A stretch of DNA of 64,000 bases from Veillonella dispar (GTDB lineage Bacteria; Bacillota; Negativicutes; Veillonellales; Veillonellaceae). Below are positions 46,717 to 57,857 of this stretch, piece after piece. Made by a program: the position numbers and the translations under genes. The stretch covers positions 951,952-1,015,951 of the forward strand of contig NZ_LR134375.1 in the NCBI RefSeq assembly GCF_900637515.1, written 5' to 3'. Each line of letters opens with the position of its first letter. The stretch's first letter is position 1. The notes below the pieces were generated by a model. It was not told the DNA's origin. It was given only the letters and a program-made list of their open reading frames with translations, and made no database searches.

Positions 46717-48177
46717 GTGGCAACAATTCATGAATTACACAAGAAACTAGTGAATAAAGAAATCAGCGCTGTTGAATTGACGAATGCTGTTATTGCACAT
46801 AAAGCGAAAGTGGAACCGACTGTACATGCGTACTTATCCGATTCTCATGATCGTGCTTTGGCTACAGCTAAGCTTGTAGATGAAGCAATTGCTAAAGGTG
46901 AAGCTATTTCCCCATTGGCAGGTATTCCTGGTGCAATTAAAGATAATATTTGTATTAAAGATGAACCTGCAACATGTGCATCTAAAATGTTGGAGAACTT
47001 TGTGCCTCCATACAATGCGTCTGTTATTGAATGTTTACAAGATAATCATTACATTAGTCTTGGTAAACTTAACATGGACGAATTTGCCATGGGTGGTTCT
47101 ACAGAGAACTCTGCATTAGCTAAAACTACTAACCCTTGGAATGCTGATTGCGTACCAGGTGGCTCTTCAGGTGGTAGTGCAGCCGCTGTGTCTAGTGGTT
47201 CTGCTATTTGGGCTCTTGGCTCTGATACAGGTGGATCTATTCGTCAACCAGCATCCTTCTGTGGCGTTGTAGGTTTAAAACCAACATACGGTAATGTATC
47301 TCGTTATGGCTTAATTGCCTTCGCATCCTCTTTGGATCAAATTGGCCCTGTTACTCGAGATGTAACTGATGCTGCTTTAGTATTAAATGCTATCTCTGGT
47401 CACGATGCAAAAGATTCCACGTCCATTCCAGGTGCTCGTGTAGATTACACTACTGCCCTTGTAAATGATGTAAAAAATATGAAAATTGGTGTACCAAAAG
47501 AATTCTTTGGTGATGGTCTTAATAGCGAAGTTCGAAAAGCCATAGAAGAGGCTATCGAAACATACAAAAAATTAGGCGCTGAAATCGTTGAGGTTTCCTT
47601 ACCTAACTCTAAATATGCATTATCTGCATACTATATCATTGCTTTGGCAGAAGCTAGCTCCAACTTGGCTCGTTATGACGGTGTAAGTTATGGTATGCGT
47701 GTACCTGCAGATAATCTTGTAGATATGTCTACTAAAACTCGTACAGAAGGTTTTGGTCCTGAAGTACAACGCCGTATTTTGTTAGGTACTTATGTATTGA
47801 GTGCTGGTTATTATGATGCTTATTATTTGAAAGCATTAAAAGTACGCCGCCTCATTAAAAATGAATTTGATGAAGCATTCTCCAAAGTGGATTTGATTTT
47901 AACACCAACTGCACCTAATACATCTTATAAATTTGGTGAAAAAGCAAATGATCCATTGGCAATGTACTTAGAAGATATCTGTACAGTACCAGCAAACCTT
48001 GCAGGTATTCCAGGTATTAGCATTCCAGCAGGTATGAGTAGTAGCAATTTGCCAATCGGCTTACAATTGCTCGGTCCTGCTATGGGTGAAGAAACATTGT
48101 TACGTGCCGCTTTCACATTTGAACAAGCACGTCCAGACTGTCAATTAGTAGCACCAACTGGGGAGGTTTCTCTATGA
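46717..48177 (+). CDS. gatA: Aspartyl/glutamyl-tRNA amidotransferase subunit A
   Basis: A 486-residue amidase-signature enzyme that frees ammonia from glutamine. The Ser-Ser-Lys set is visible: K75 in PGAIKDNI, cis-Ser in [13 protein letters not shown] (about 150) and nucleophile S174 in [15 protein letters not shown] start after AGGAGGT. Overlaps gatB by four bases. Confidence 0.97.
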   Translation: MATIHELHKKLVNKEISAVELTNAVIAHKAKVEPTVHAYLSDSHDRALATAKLVDEAIAKGEAISPLAGIPGAIKDNICIKDEPATCASKMLENFVPPYNASVIECLQDNHYISLGKLNMDEFAMGGSTENSALAKTTNPWNADCVPGGSSGGSAAAVSSGSAIWALGSDTGGSIRQPASFCGVVGLKPTYGNVSRYGLIAFASSLDQIGPVTRDVTDAALVLNAISGHDAKDSTSIPGARVDYTTALVNDVKNMKIGVPKEFFGDGLNSEVRKAIEEAIETYKKLGAEIVEVSLPNSKYALSAYYIIALAEASSNLARYDGVSYGMRVPADNLVDMSTKTRTEGFGPEVQRRILLGTYVLSAGYYDAYYLKALKVRRLIKNEFDEAFSKVDLILTPTAPNTSYKFGEKANDPLAMYLEDICTVPANLAGIPGISIPAGMSSSNLPIGLQLLGPAMGEETLLRAAFTFEQARPDCQLVAPTGEVSL

Positions 48178-49622
48178 GTAGTAAATACGAAACAGTCGTT
48201 GGTTTAGAGGTTCATACAGAGCTTAAGACTAAGTCTAAAATCTTCTGTGGTTGTACCACTGAATTCGGCGGCGATCAAAATACACATGTATGCCCAGTAT
48301 GCCTAGGCTTACCTGGTGCTATGCCTGTGTTAAATAAACAAGTAGTAGAATTTGCTATCAAAGTAGGTTTAGCATTGAACTGTGAAATTCTAAACTTTAA
48401 CAAATTTGACCGTAAAAACTACTACTATCCAGATTTGCCTAAAAACTATCAAACATCTCAATACGATTTGCCAATTTGCTTGAATGGTCATTTAGACATC
48501 GAAGTAAATGGTGAAACTAAACGCATTGGTATTACGCGGATTCACATGGAAGAAGATGCTGGTAAACTAGTTCATAGTGGTAACACTATTTCCGATTCTA
48601 AATCTTCTAATGTTGACTATAACCGTACTGGTGTACCTCTTCTTGAAATCGTATCTGAACCAGATATTCGTTCCGGCGCAGAAGCGAGAGCCTATGTTGA
48701 AAAACTACGTTCTATCTTGCAATACTTAGAAGTATCTGACGGTCGTATGGAAGAAGGTTCCTTACGTGGTGACTGTAACGTATCCGTACGTTTGCGCGGT
48801 ACTAAAGAGTTTGGTACACGTACAGAAACTAAGAACGTTAACTCTTTAACAGCTATCCAAAAGGTTGTTGAATATGAAGCATTGCGCCAAGCTAAGTTGA
48901 TTGAAGCTGGCGGCAAAGTAGATCAAGAAACACGTACTTGGGATGATGCTCAAGGCATTACTATTGGTATGCGTAAAAAAGACGAAGAAAACGATTACCG
49001 TTACTTCCCTGAACCTGACTTGGTACCAATTGTAATTACAGACGAAAAAATTGAAGAAGTACGTCGTGCGTTACCAGAATTACAAGATGCTAAGATTGAA
49101 CGCTTTGTATCTGAATATGGCTTGTCTCGTGAAGATGCTACAACCCTTACTGTATCCCGTAAAACAGCAGATTTCTTGGATGCTACTGTAAAAGCAGGTG
49201 CCGATGCTAAGACTGTTGCTAACTGGATGCTTGGTGATTTGTCTAAGATGATTAATGAAAGTGGCTTAACATTTGCTGAATCCAAAGTAAGCCCTGAAAA
49301 CTTGGCTGGTATGATTGCTCTTATCGATAAAGGTACAATCTCTGGTAAAATTGCGAAAAAGGTTATTGTATCCATGTGGGAATCCGGCAAGGATGCAGAT
49401 ACTATCGTAAAAGAAGAAGGTCTTGTTCAAATCACTGATACTGGTGCTATCGAAGAAATCGTTAAGCAAGTTATTGCTAACAATCCACAACCAGTGGCAG
49501 ACTTCAAAGGTGGCAATGGCAAAGCTATTGGCTTCTTAGTAGGTCAAGTTATGAAGGAATCTAAAGGCCGTGCTAACCCTGGTATGGTAAATGAATTGCT
49601 TCAAAAATACTTGAAAGACTAA
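48174..49622 (+). CDS. gatB: Aspartyl/glutamyl-tRNA amidotransferase subunit B
   Basis: A 482-residue kinase subunit that activates the mischarged t[23 protein letters not shown] at the start, the [15 protein letters not shown] metal/ammonia region, and [17 protein letters not shown] are family signatures; the C-terminal YqeY-like tail (about 330-482) binds tRNA. The complete complex implies that Gln-tRNA or Asn-tRNA is made indirectly in this host. Confidence 0.97.
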   Translation: MSSKYETVVGLEVHTELKTKSKIFCGCTTEFGGDQNTHVCPVCLGLPGAMPVLNKQVVEFAIKVGLALNCEILNFNKFDRKNYYYPDLPKNYQTSQYDLPICLNGHLDIEVNGETKRIGITRIHMEEDAGKLVHSGNTISDSKSSNVDYNRTGVPLLEIVSEPDIRSGAEARAYVEKLRSILQYLEVSDGRMEEGSLRGDCNVSVRLRGTKEFGTRTETKNVNSLTAIQKVVEYEALRQAKLIEAGGKVDQETRTWDDAQGITIGMRKKDEENDYRYFPEPDLVPIVITDEKIEEVRRALPELQDAKIERFVSEYGLSREDATTLTVSRKTADFLDATVKAGADAKTVANWMLGDLSKMINESGLTFAESKVSPENLAGMIALIDKGTISGKIAKKVIVSMWESGKDADTIVKEEGLVQITDTGAIEEIVKQVIANNPQPVADFKGGNGKAIGFLVGQVMKESKGRANPGMVNELLQKYLKD

Positions 49623-49662
49623 TTTGTGCGTTAGCCTATAGTCGCATAAGCAATACAAATAA

Positions 49663-49715
49663 AAATATCCCCTATAGATATATAAACTTATATCTGTAGG
49701 GGATATTTATTTGCA
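49663..49715 (+). terminator. Terminator of gatCAB
   Basis: A nearly perfect stem of about 20 bp, AAATATCCCCTATAGATATA with TATATCTGTAGGGGATATTT, and a short loop, followed by ATTTG. Symmetrical, so it may work in both directions. Confidence 0.85.
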
Positions 49716-49789
49716 ATTTTACTGGTAAAATATGGTATAATAGGTTGTATAAAATTAATTATTATTTTGGTCATATAAAGGATTTAACG

Positions 49790-50206
49790 ATGAATGATCA
49801 ACACAATATAAATAACAATCAAAATACATATAGAAGTAGTGAGCGTAGTGATAGCTACAGTAGTAATACACGTGCTGCAGAACCTAATACACGCGTATTA
49901 TCTGATGATGAACGCCGTGATTTTGATGGTGTAACCATCGAAGAGGTAGGCGATTCTGTTCATGTGGACTCTACACCTAGTAATATGAATGAAGACTATC
50001 AACGTAGTGAAGAATACAATCAATATGGGCCACATGTGAAGGTATATAGCTTTAATAGTACAAGCTGGCTTAGTCGCATCATTTTGATTATCATATTAGC
50101 TGTTGTTTTAGCAGCTGTTGTATTCTTTGGTGGCATTATCCTCTCTGTAGTAGGGGTTGTCATTTTAGTGGGTGCTATTGTTTCCTTTATCTTTGGGCTC
50201 TTTTAA
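49790..50206 (+). CDS. Small membrane protein of unknown function
   Basis: A 138-residue protein. ATG at 49790 is taken because AAAGGA lies eight bases upstream and a TATAAT -10 at 49735-49740 sits before it; an earlier in-frame start has no ribosome site. Residues 1-95 are polar, Asn/Ser/Glu-rich and probably disordered; residues about 97-138 are almost wholly hydrophobic with room for two helices. Stands alone. No family recognised. Confidence 0.75.
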   Translation: MNDQHNINNNQNTYRSSERSDSYSSNTRAAEPNTRVLSDDERRDFDGVTIEEVGDSVHVDSTPSNMNEDYQRSEEYNQYGPHVKVYSFNSTSWLSRIILIIILAVVLAAVVFFGGIILSVVGVVILVGAIVSFIFGLF

Positions 50207-50269
50207 TGGTATAATATATATATTATGACTAGACGGTGGCTGAGCCATTCGATGATTTAAAGGGGACCT

Positions 50270-52108
50270 ATGAACGTAGTTTTATCCACATTAAACTCAA
50301 AATTTATACATTCCTCCCTGGCTTTGCGATATCTCAAAGCCTATGGGCAGGCTCACGGACAGGCATACGATATAGTAGAATATACTATTAATATGCCTGT
50401 TTTACATATTCTTAGCGATATTACAGAGCGCAATATAGATGTATTGGGCTTTGCTTGCTATATTTGGAACATCGAAATGACATTACATGTGGTAGATATG
50501 GTAAAAGCTGTTCGACCAGATATTAAGATCATTTTAGGTGGACCAGAAGTGTCGTTTACGGCAGATGAAATCTTACATCGATGCCATGCTGTAGACTATG
50601 TAGTACAAGGGGAAGGGGAAGAAGCCTTTTACCAACTTATTAGTGCATTACAAAATGGTAAGGATGGTTTACAAGAAGAAATTCCTGGGGTACGAGGACG
50701 TCATATTTCAGGCGAACTTATGGGCTCTACCGAGGCTGTAGAGGTAAAAGATCTTAGTACTATACCATTCCCATATGTAGAAGAGGATATGGAGGATTTA
50801 GAACATAAAATCATCTATTATGAATCCTCTCGCGGTTGTCCATTCTCCTGTCAGTATTGTTTATCTGGTAATAAGAATACAGTACGGTTCTTCCCACAAG
50901 ACAGAACATTAAAAGAGTTACAATGGTTTATTGATCACAAGGTGAAACAGGTTAAATTTGTAGATAGAACATTTAACTGTGCACCACATCATCATCGTCC
51001 GCTGATGGAATTTATGCGTGATGCAGATACAGAGACGAACTTCCATTTGGAAATGGAACCGGAGCTCATGACAGAGTGGGAAACCAATATTCTTTGTGAA
51101 ACACCACCAGGCCGCATCCAAATCGAGGTGGGCGTACAAAGTACACATAAGAAAACCTTGGATGCTATTAATCGATATAATGATTGGCCGTACATTCAAA
51201 AGGCAATTAGACCTATTATTGAAGCAGGTAGAACTCATGTTCATATGGATTTAATTGTAGGCTTACCTTACGAAAATAAAGCACGATTTGGATTATCCTT
51301 CAACGATTTATTTAGCTTACAACCTCATGCGCTGCAAATAGGTTTTTTGAAACTTTTAAAAGGCTCTGGTGTACGCCGCATGGAGGAATACCAATACATT
51401 AGTGATCCTTTAGCACCTTACGAGGTTTTAAGTACCCATGTATTGCCATATAAAGACGTTCGTTTCTTGAAGCACTTTGAAGATGTATTTGAACGCTTCT
51501 ATAATAGTGAGCGTTTTAGAACTGTCTTTGGTTATATTGGTAGTAAGCTTATTAAGGAACATACTGATACATCCATAACTGGTGAAGATACAGTAATAAA
51601 TCATGTACCGACTATGAAAAAGTATGATTCTACCAATGTGGAGCCTAAAAAAGACGCTTTTTCTTATTTTTGTGAAATGACACAAGCTTGGCTCGATGCT
51701 GACAATCACAAGGTTAACTTGAAAGATATCGACCAAATCGAGTTCTTATATAATTTCTTTTTGTCTAAAGGCGACAAAGTAGCAGCTGAATTATTACAGT
51801 ACGATACACTTGTTAGCTATCGAGGTAAGGTTCGAAGTGAAGCCGTAGGTTTGCCTAAGCAGACAAAGGAACTTTTACAAGAAGGGGAAGCATTCTGGCG
51901 CAACGAAGAGATTGCAGCCCAGTATATTCCAAACTATACATTTAAAGAGTGGCGTAAGATTCGCCAACAATATGTGGAAATGCCTATGTCTAAAGATACG
52001 GCACATGTATTGGGCATAGATAATGTACCTAGTACACCATTTACAGTTGTAATTGACGTTAATAAAGAGGTTAAACCATTTATACGTCCTGACATAGAGG
52101 CTTGTTAG
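50270..52108 (+). CDS. B12-binding radical SAM protein (DUF4080 type)
   Basis: A 612-residue protein. Residues 1-150 form a cobalamin-binding-like Rossmann domain (LGFACYIWNIEMTL, KIILGGPEVSF). The radical SAM core follows with YYESSRGCPFSCQYCLSG near 182-199, whose three Cys bind the 4Fe-4S cluster. The C-terminal DUF4080 part spans about 400-600. The reaction is unknown for this family. Confidence 0.9.
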   Translation: MNVVLSTLNSKFIHSSLALRYLKAYGQAHGQAYDIVEYTINMPVLHILSDITERNIDVLGFACYIWNIEMTLHVVDMVKAVRPDIKIILGGPEVSFTADEILHRCHAVDYVVQGEGEEAFYQLISALQNGKDGLQEEIPGVRGRHISGELMGSTEAVEVKDLSTIPFPYVEEDMEDLEHKIIYYESSRGCPFSCQYCLSGNKNTVRFFPQDRTLKELQWFIDHKVKQVKFVDRTFNCAPHHHRPLMEFMRDADTETNFHLEMEPELMTEWETNILCETPPGRIQIEVGVQSTHKKTLDAINRYNDWPYIQKAIRPIIEAGRTHVHMDLIVGLPYENKARFGLSFNDLFSLQPHALQIGFLKLLKGSGVRRMEEYQYISDPLAPYEVLSTHVLPYKDVRFLKHFEDVFERFYNSERFRTVFGYIGSKLIKEHTDTSITGEDTVINHVPTMKKYDSTNVEPKKDAFSYFCEMTQAWLDADNHKVNLKDIDQIEFLYNFFLSKGDKVAAELLQYDTLVSYRGKVRSEAVGLPKQTKELLQEGEAFWRNEEIAAQYIPNYTFKEWRKIRQQYVEMPMSKDTAHVLGIDNVPSTPFTVVIDVNKEVKPFIRPDIEAC

Positions 52109-52189
52109 TAATACAAAAATAATTTATCTAATTTTGATAGTCGAAATATTACATAACAAGCGATGATTGGTTAGTTAAATAGGAGTGTT

Positions 52190-53155
52190 ATGACCGATAC
52201 AACGAGACCAAAACGATACCGCATGGTATCTAAATATTATAAAGAAACCTATGGGGAAAAGGTTTATAAATTGCCTGTTGCCTTACCGCTGACGTGTCCA
52301 AATCGAGATGGTTCAGCCGGCGTAGGGGGCTGTACCTTCTGTGGTGAAATCGGTGCGGGCTATGAAAATCGTCCTGCTTGGATGACAGTGCGCATGCAAT
52401 TAGAGGAAAACATTGCTCACATAGGTCCTAAATATAAGGCGAAAAAATTTATACCTTATTATCAAAACTTTAGTAATACCTATTTGGGACTTGATGATTT
52501 TAAAAGCTATATGGAGCAAGGTTGCATCGACGAAGCCGTAGGTATTGCTATTGCGACGCGACCAGATTGTATTGCCGATGAATATTTAGATATATTAGCA
52601 GACATTAGAGATCGCTTTCAAAAGGATATCTATATTGAATTAGGATTGCAAACGGTCAATTATGATACATTAGAGAAAATTAATCGGGGTCATGATTTAG
52701 CTCAGTTTATTGATGCTGTAATACGCATTAAGAGATATGGATTTAATGTAACAACCCATATGATTGTTAATCTTCCATGGGATACTATGAAAGATACCAT
52801 CGAAGGGGCCCGTATCTTATCAGCCCTCGGTGTGGATCAAGTTAAATTACATGCCTTGTATATCGTTAAAAATACATTGATGGCCAAGTGGTACCAAGAA
52901 GGACAGTTCACCTTAATCAGTGCTGAAGAATACGCTGATCGGGTTGTGAATTTTGTTCGTCATTTACACCCTGACATTGTATTGCAGCGTCTTGTTGGGC
53001 GAGCGCCTGAAGATAATACATTATTTACGAACTGGTCCATGGGGTGGTGGCGTGTTCAAGATTTAATTGATGATAAATTAGACGAACTGGATGCCCATCA
53101 AGGTGATTTATGTGATTATTTAAACGGCAAAGCCGTTCGTAAGTTTATAGATTAG
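52190..53155 (+). CDS. Radical SAM protein, YhcC/TIGR01212 family
   Basis: A 321-residue protein. CPNRDGSAGVGGCTFCGEIG near residues 37-57 holds the unusual spaced Cys motif of this family; IGIATRPDCIADEYLDIL and ELGLQTVNYDTLEKINRGH are further signatures. Function of YhcC-type enzymes is not settled. It immediately precedes phoH (8-bp gap), so it may be cotranscribed with the RNA-maturation cluster. Confidence 0.92.
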   Translation: MTDTTRPKRYRMVSKYYKETYGEKVYKLPVALPLTCPNRDGSAGVGGCTFCGEIGAGYENRPAWMTVRMQLEENIAHIGPKYKAKKFIPYYQNFSNTYLGLDDFKSYMEQGCIDEAVGIAIATRPDCIADEYLDILADIRDRFQKDIYIELGLQTVNYDTLEKINRGHDLAQFIDAVIRIKRYGFNVTTHMIVNLPWDTMKDTIEGARILSALGVDQVKLHALYIVKNTLMAKWYQEGQFTLISAEEYADRVVNFVRHLHPDIVLQRLVGRAPEDNTLFTNWSMGWWRVQDLIDDKLDELDAHQGDLCDYLNGKAVRKFID

Positions 53156-53163
53156 GAGGTTGT

Positions 53164-54177
53164 ATGAGCGAACAAGTATTTACATTTCCTACATATGACC
53201 TAGCACAATCCATACTAGGTCAACATAATCGATATTTACATATGATGCTTGAAGTCATCTCTGTAGATGTAGTGGCACGCGGGGATACTGTGGTTATCAA
53301 GGGCGATGAAAAGCAAGTAGAGGCTCTGTATCGTACGTTAGAGGAACTGGTATTCTTATATCGTGAAGGCAGTACCATTACTGAGTCCCAAGTTCGTATT
53401 GCGGCTAAACTTGTAGCGAACGGTAAAGCTGATGCTGTACATACTATGTTTGAAGATACCTTATCCGTTAATATGCGCGGTAAAAATATTACGCCTAAAA
53501 CGGAAGGTCAGAAATACTATGTTGATAGCATCCGTAAAAACACTATTACCTTTGGTATAGGCCCTGCCGGTACAGGTAAAACATTCCTAGCCGTAGCGTT
53601 AGCCGCATTCTATTTAAAAAATCGCAATGTAGATAAAATCATTTTGACTCGTCCTGCTGTAGAGGCTGGTGAACGATTAGGCTTCCTACCTGGTGAATTA
53701 CAAGACAAGGTTGATCCTTATTTGCGACCTCTTTATGATGCATTACATGAAATGTTTGGCATCGAGCAAGTACAACGCTTTATGGAACGCGGTACTATCG
53801 AGGTAGCACCATTAGCATATATGCGTGGTCGTACCTTAGAAAATGCCTTCGTTATTCTAGACGAAGCTCAAAATACGACGGCTGAGCAGATGAAGATGTT
53901 CTTAACACGTTTAGGTAACAACTCTAAAATGGTAGTCAACGGTGATAAGACACAAATTGACTTGCCACCACGTGTTGTGTCTGGTCTCGGCGAGGCTGAA
54001 AAGGTATTGCGTCATGTACCTGGTATTAATATGGTTTACTTTAGCGATCAAGACGTTGTTCGTCACGATTTAGTAGGCCGAATTGTAAAAGCTTACGATC
54101 AGTATCATGAACGCAAATTAGCTGGTGAGACTGCGGAAACTAACGCAGCATCCAAAGAGCATGTAGCGAAAGGATAA
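53164..54177 (+). CDS. phoH: PhoH-like ATPase
   Basis: A 337-residue protein. N-terminal KH-like region (about 30-65), then a P-loop ATPase with Walker [15 protein letters not shown] at about 131-144 and Walker [15 protein letters not shown] at about 228-241. PhoH homologues pair with YbeY and are linked to RNA metabolism. Two bases before ybeY. Confidence 0.95.
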   Translation: MSEQVFTFPTYDLAQSILGQHNRYLHMMLEVISVDVVARGDTVVIKGDEKQVEALYRTLEELVFLYREGSTITESQVRIAAKLVANGKADAVHTMFEDTLSVNMRGKNITPKTEGQKYYVDSIRKNTITFGIGPAGTGKTFLAVALAAFYLKNRNVDKIILTRPAVEAGERLGFLPGELQDKVDPYLRPLYDALHEMFGIEQVQRFMERGTIEVAPLAYMRGRTLENAFVILDEAQNTTAEQMKMFLTRLGNNSKMVVNGDKTQIDLPPRVVSGLGEAEKVLRHVPGINMVYFSDQDVVRHDLVGRIVKAYDQYHERKLAGETAETNAASKEHVAKG

Positions 54178-54179
54178 GC

Positions 54180-54656
54180 ATGTATATACATATTAGCTAT
54201 GATGAAGGAATTCAAGAGGATTCCAATATTGAGGCTGTTATACGCAAGGTCTGTGATGAAGTGAGTCGCGTATATGGTCTTGAAGAAGATGAAATGAGTA
54301 TTTTACTCTGCGATAATGCTAAGATTCACGAGCTCAATAAAGAATATCGCGGCATCGATAGACCTACCGATGTATTGTCCTTTGCCCTTAATGAAGGGGA
54401 TGACTACGAAGGCAGTGAAGAGGAACATCACTTACTTGGTGATATGATTATTTCCTTAGAGCGCACTCGTGAACAAGCTATTGAATATGGACATAGCTTT
54501 GAACGAGAATTAGCGTATTTAACGACTCACAGTTGCTTACATATCTTAGGCTATGACCATATGAACGACGAAGATAAAAAAGAGATGCGCACTGAAGAAG
54601 AATTTATCTTAGGTAATCTCGGTTATGTGCGGGAGGATGCACCATATAATGAATAA
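54180..54656 (+). CDS. ybeY: Endoribonuclease YbeY (16S rRNA maturation)
   Basis: A 158-residue zinc protein. The metal site [11 protein letters not shown] gives H117, H121 and H127, and [15 protein letters not shown] is the conserved substrate loop. Acts in 3' processing of 16S rRNA and ribosome quality control. Its end overlaps era by 8 bp. Confidence 0.96.
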   Translation: MYIHISYDEGIQEDSNIEAVIRKVCDEVSRVYGLEEDEMSILLCDNAKIHELNKEYRGIDRPTDVLSFALNEGDDYEGSEEEHHLLGDMIISLERTREQAIEYGHSFERELAYLTTHSCLHILGYDHMNDEDKKEMRTEEEFILGNLGYVREDAPYNE

Positions 54657-55548
54657 GAACGAACATTTTAAATCTGGCTTTGTTGCCGTTGTAGGACGCC
54701 CTAATGTTGGTAAATCTACCTTAATTAATGCCCTTATTGGCGACAAAATCGCTATCGTATCCGATAAGGCTCAAACAACCCGTAACCGTATTATCTGTGT
54801 ATATACAGATGAAGCAAAACAAATCGTTTTCATGGATACACCAGGTGTACATAAGCCAAAACATAAATTAGGTGAATTCATGGTAGATGCTGCCATTGAG
54901 TCCTTGAAAGAAACGGAAGCTGTTTTATTTGTAGTAGCAGGCAATGAAAAGCGAGGACCTGGGGACAACTTCATTATTGAACAATTGAAACGTGTAAAGG
55001 TTCCTGTTTTCTTAGTTGTTAACAAGATTGATACTCTAAAAAAAGAGGAGCTTTTAGAAGCCATCGTGTCTTATCAAGATGCATATCCATTTGCAGGGGT
55101 TATTCCTATTTCTGCAAAGGATAAAGAGAACCTAAATGAAGTTCTAAATGTATTAGAAGAAACATTACCGGAAGGCCCACAATACTTCCCAGAGGATATG
55201 ATTACGGACCAACCAGAACGTCTTATCATTTCTGATATTGTTCGTGAAAAAATCCTATTGGCTACACGTGATGAAATCCCTCATGCTATCGCTGTAGACG
55301 TAGATGAAATGAAAACACGTGATGATGGTACAACCTATATCCGTGCTACTATTTACTGTGAACGAGACTCTCAAAAGGGCATTATCATCGGTAAGAAAGG
55401 TGCCTTGTTGAAACAACTCGGTGCTGAAGCCCGTGTAGATATTCAAAAACTATTGGCTACAAAGGTGTACTTAGACCTTTGGGTTAAGGTTAAAAAGGAT
55501 TGGCGCAATAAATCCGGCATGTTATCTGAACTTGGTTATAGAAAATAA
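54649..55548 (+). CDS. era: GTPase Era
   Basis: A 299-residue protein from ATG 54649 (GGGAGGA upstream; the earlier in-frame GTG at 54625 is unlikely). G1 GRPNVGKST (16-24), G3 [13 protein letters not shown]4 NKID, then a C-terminal KH domain with [15 protein letters not shown]. Era checks 16S rRNA 3' end maturation, which fits the phoH-ybeY neighbours. Confidence 0.97.
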   Translation: MNKNEHFKSGFVAVVGRPNVGKSTLINALIGDKIAIVSDKAQTTRNRIICVYTDEAKQIVFMDTPGVHKPKHKLGEFMVDAAIESLKETEAVLFVVAGNEKRGPGDNFIIEQLKRVKVPVFLVVNKIDTLKKEELLEAIVSYQDAYPFAGVIPISAKDKENLNEVLNVLEETLPEGPQYFPEDMITDQPERLIISDIVREKILLATRDEIPHAIAVDVDEMKTRDDGTTYIRATIYCERDSQKGIIIGKKGALLKQLGAEARVDIQKLLATKVYLDLWVKVKKDWRNKSGMLSELGYRK

Positions 55549-55602
55549 TTTTTGCTATAATAAAAACTAACTCGTTTTCCCTATTGTATGAAAGGAATTA
55601 AG

Positions 55603-56934
55603 ATGGATAGTGTAGATGGCCTGTTACCCATAGGGTTTGGCCTTGTATGTATATTTTTAATTAATTTTTTTGTGGTCGCAAAGTTCTCCTTTGCTCGCCT
55701 TCGTAAAGAGCATGTTGAGGATATGGATATCCTTTTAGAGAAGGATCGAGAGTTTTTATTAAAACTCTATCAAAACCCTGAGTATTTTTTAAATACGACG
55801 CAGTTTTTGATTTTATTCTTTATTTTGGCTCTTGCTGGTACAGGCACCTATGTATTTGATAATACCGTAGATCAACTTGTAGCGGTATTTAATGTGCATA
55901 GTACATGGATGCACTTCGTATTAGATATACTTTTATTGTTATTAATTAGCTTAATTGTTTTAATCTTTGGTGAAATCGTACCTAAAGCATTGGGCCTTTC
56001 GTTCCCAACAAAGTATGTAAATACCTATAGCCGTATCGTAGTAGCGGCTGGTCGTTTGGTATATCCGTTCATTTGGATTGCCAGCAAAATATCCACTGTT
56101 ATTTTGGACTTTTACAAAACAAAATATTTAACAGAGCTAGACCTTGTGTACTCTGAAGAAGAGATTCGCATGATGATCTCTCGAAGCCATGAAGAAGGTC
56201 AACTAGACCAAGTGGAATCAGAGTTGATTGACAATGTATTTAACTTTGTAGATCGTAGAGCTAAAGAGGTTATGGTACCGCGTCAAGATGTGGACTGCAT
56301 TTTCGTTGAAGACGGCTATGATGAAGCGATGAAATTTATTCGTTCTAAAGCTCATACACGTTACCCTCTATGTGTGGAGGATAAGGATCACATCATTGGT
56401 CTAGTTCACATTAAGGACCTCATGGAGCGTCCTAATCAAGCACGTAAGGATTTGCGTAATGTAAAACGAGATATCTTAACTGTGCCAGAGGTAATGAAGT
56501 TATCCACACTGCTACAATACATGAGAACTCGTCGTATCTATCAAGCTATTGTTGTAGATGAGTACGGTGGCATGGTTGGTCTCGTAGGCCTTGAAGATAT
56601 TATCGAAGAGCTCGTTGGGGATATTCAAGACGAACATGAACCACACTTACCAGCTAAAATTGCTTATGCAGATGGTTCCTTCGAATTTGATGGCAAAGTT
56701 CTTGTAGATGAAGTAGAGGAAATGATGGACGTTGAAATCGACGATTCCGATTCTGATACAATTGGGGGCTATGTATTTGGTCTATTAGAACGGACACCAA
56801 TCGTTGGTGATACTGTGGATGCATTGGGATATACCTTTGAAGTAACACAAATGCAAGGTTATCGCGTATCCCGTATTAAAGTAACACCTTTACCTGAAGA
56901 GGAAACAACGGAAGAAGAACATGAAGAAGCTTAA
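55603..56934 (+). CDS. HlyC/CorC family membrane protein with CBS domains
   Basis: A 443-residue protein from ATG 55603 (AAAGGA at 55591). A DUF21 membrane domain with about four helices (1-175) is followed by a CBS pair (about 200-325; KEVMVPRQDVDCI is the CBS1 hallmark) and a C-terminal CorC_HlyC domain (about 345-430). Members take part in Mg or Co export or metal resistance. Overlaps recO by 14 bp. Confidence 0.93.
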   Translation: MDSVDGLLPIGFGLVCIFLINFFVVAKFSFARLRKEHVEDMDILLEKDREFLLKLYQNPEYFLNTTQFLILFFILALAGTGTYVFDNTVDQLVAVFNVHSTWMHFVLDILLLLLISLIVLIFGEIVPKALGLSFPTKYVNTYSRIVVAAGRLVYPFIWIASKISTVILDFYKTKYLTELDLVYSEEEIRMMISRSHEEGQLDQVESELIDNVFNFVDRRAKEVMVPRQDVDCIFVEDGYDEAMKFIRSKAHTRYPLCVEDKDHIIGLVHIKDLMERPNQARKDLRNVKRDILTVPEVMKLSTLLQYMRTRRIYQAIVVDEYGGMVGLVGLEDIIEELVGDIQDEHEPHLPAKIAYADGSFEFDGKVLVDEVEEMMDVEIDDSDSDTIGGYVFGLLERTPIVGDTVDALGYTFEVTQMQGYRVSRIKVTPLPEEETTEEEHEEA

Positions 56935-57625
56935 TGGTGGTTTTAATATACCTGCCATCGTCATTAGTCGAAAAAAACATAAGCTATACTCTGTATTTAC
57001 TTTTATCACACCTAGCTTAGGACTCATTCGTGCATCTATACCGCATAAGCGAATGATGACTATGCGTAACAGTTCCTATTTACGTCCTTTTAGTGCCATG
57101 TATATAACGGTCGTACCTGATGGTGAATATGTAAATGTTACACAGATTGATGGGTCCTATGTGGTAGAATCATTAGATGTAAATTTAGATAATATTGCTT
57201 ATGCTGCAGTGGCTAGTGAGCTCATTCAAGAACTATTTGCAATGTATGATGTAGATCGCAAGGTGTTTGATACCGTTGTAAACTATTCCAAGCAAATACG
57301 GCGCCGCAATGTACAGCTAGGAACGATAATGCTAGGCTGGCAATTACTATCCCTCGCAGGGGTTGTGCCTAGTGCTAATGCTTTTTCACATCAAGATGGT
57401 ATTGATCCATTCTGGATACAGGTGAAAGAAACAACAAATCTTAGCATTTCGCGTTCTGTGAAAGTTGGATTACCTCAAATTCTCGCTTACCAGTGGGGCG
57501 AAGACACGCCTATAGAACTTCCCAAAACAATATGGAAGGAACTAGAAAAACTACTATTTGCATACTGTGAGCAAGAAATCGGTAAACCATTACAAAGCGT
57601 TAAGTTTTTAAATTCCATAATTTAA
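56921..57625 (+). CDS. recO: DNA repair protein RecO
   Basis: A 234-residue protein with an N-terminal OB fold (AIVISRKKHKLYSVFTFITP, GLIRASIPHKRM) and a helical C-terminal part with ASELIQELF and GWQLLSLAGVVP, as in RecO. No zinc-binding Cys set is visible. It loads RecA on SSB-coated DNA. Position after era is conserved in many Firmicutes. Confidence 0.9.
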   Translation: MKKLNGGFNIPAIVISRKKHKLYSVFTFITPSLGLIRASIPHKRMMTMRNSSYLRPFSAMYITVVPDGEYVNVTQIDGSYVVESLDVNLDNIAYAAVASELIQELFAMYDVDRKVFDTVVNYSKQIRRRNVQLGTIMLGWQLLSLAGVVPSANAFSHQDGIDPFWIQVKETTNLSISRSVKVGLPQILAYQWGEDTPIELPKTIWKELEKLLFAYCEQEIGKPLQSVKFLNSII

Positions 57626-57637
57626 TGATAGTAAAAG

Positions 57638-57667
57638 GCAGTTTGAGAAATCAAACTGCTTTTTTTT
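57638..57667 (+). terminator. Terminator after recO
   Basis: GCAGTTTGA, loop GAAA, TCAAACTGC, followed by eight T; A run before the stem makes it usable from the other strand too. Confidence 0.92.
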
Positions 57668-57788
57668 ATATGTTATGAGATGTTGAATGGAGATATCATT
57701 TTCTAGTAAGCATAACTAGTATATATTTTCTGTATCTCAAGACACGTATGAAAAAATATAATACTAATAGACATATGTGCATCTGTAG

Positions 57789-57838
57789 TTGACACTTTTA
57801 ATAACAATTATTTATAATATAACAATGTTATATTATAA
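57789..57838 (+). promoter_or_regulatory. Promoter with overlapping palindromic operator
   Basis: TTGACA (57789-57794), 18-bp spacer, TATAAT (57813-57818). TTATAATATAAC (57812-57823) and GTTATATTATAA (57827-57838) form a perfect 12-bp-arm inverted repeat around AAT, covering the -10 and the expected start point. A bound dimer would block transcription of the DUF3100 pair. The regulator is not in the window. Confidence 0.8.
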
Positions 57839-57857
57839 GTTTTTATAGGAGGTCATT

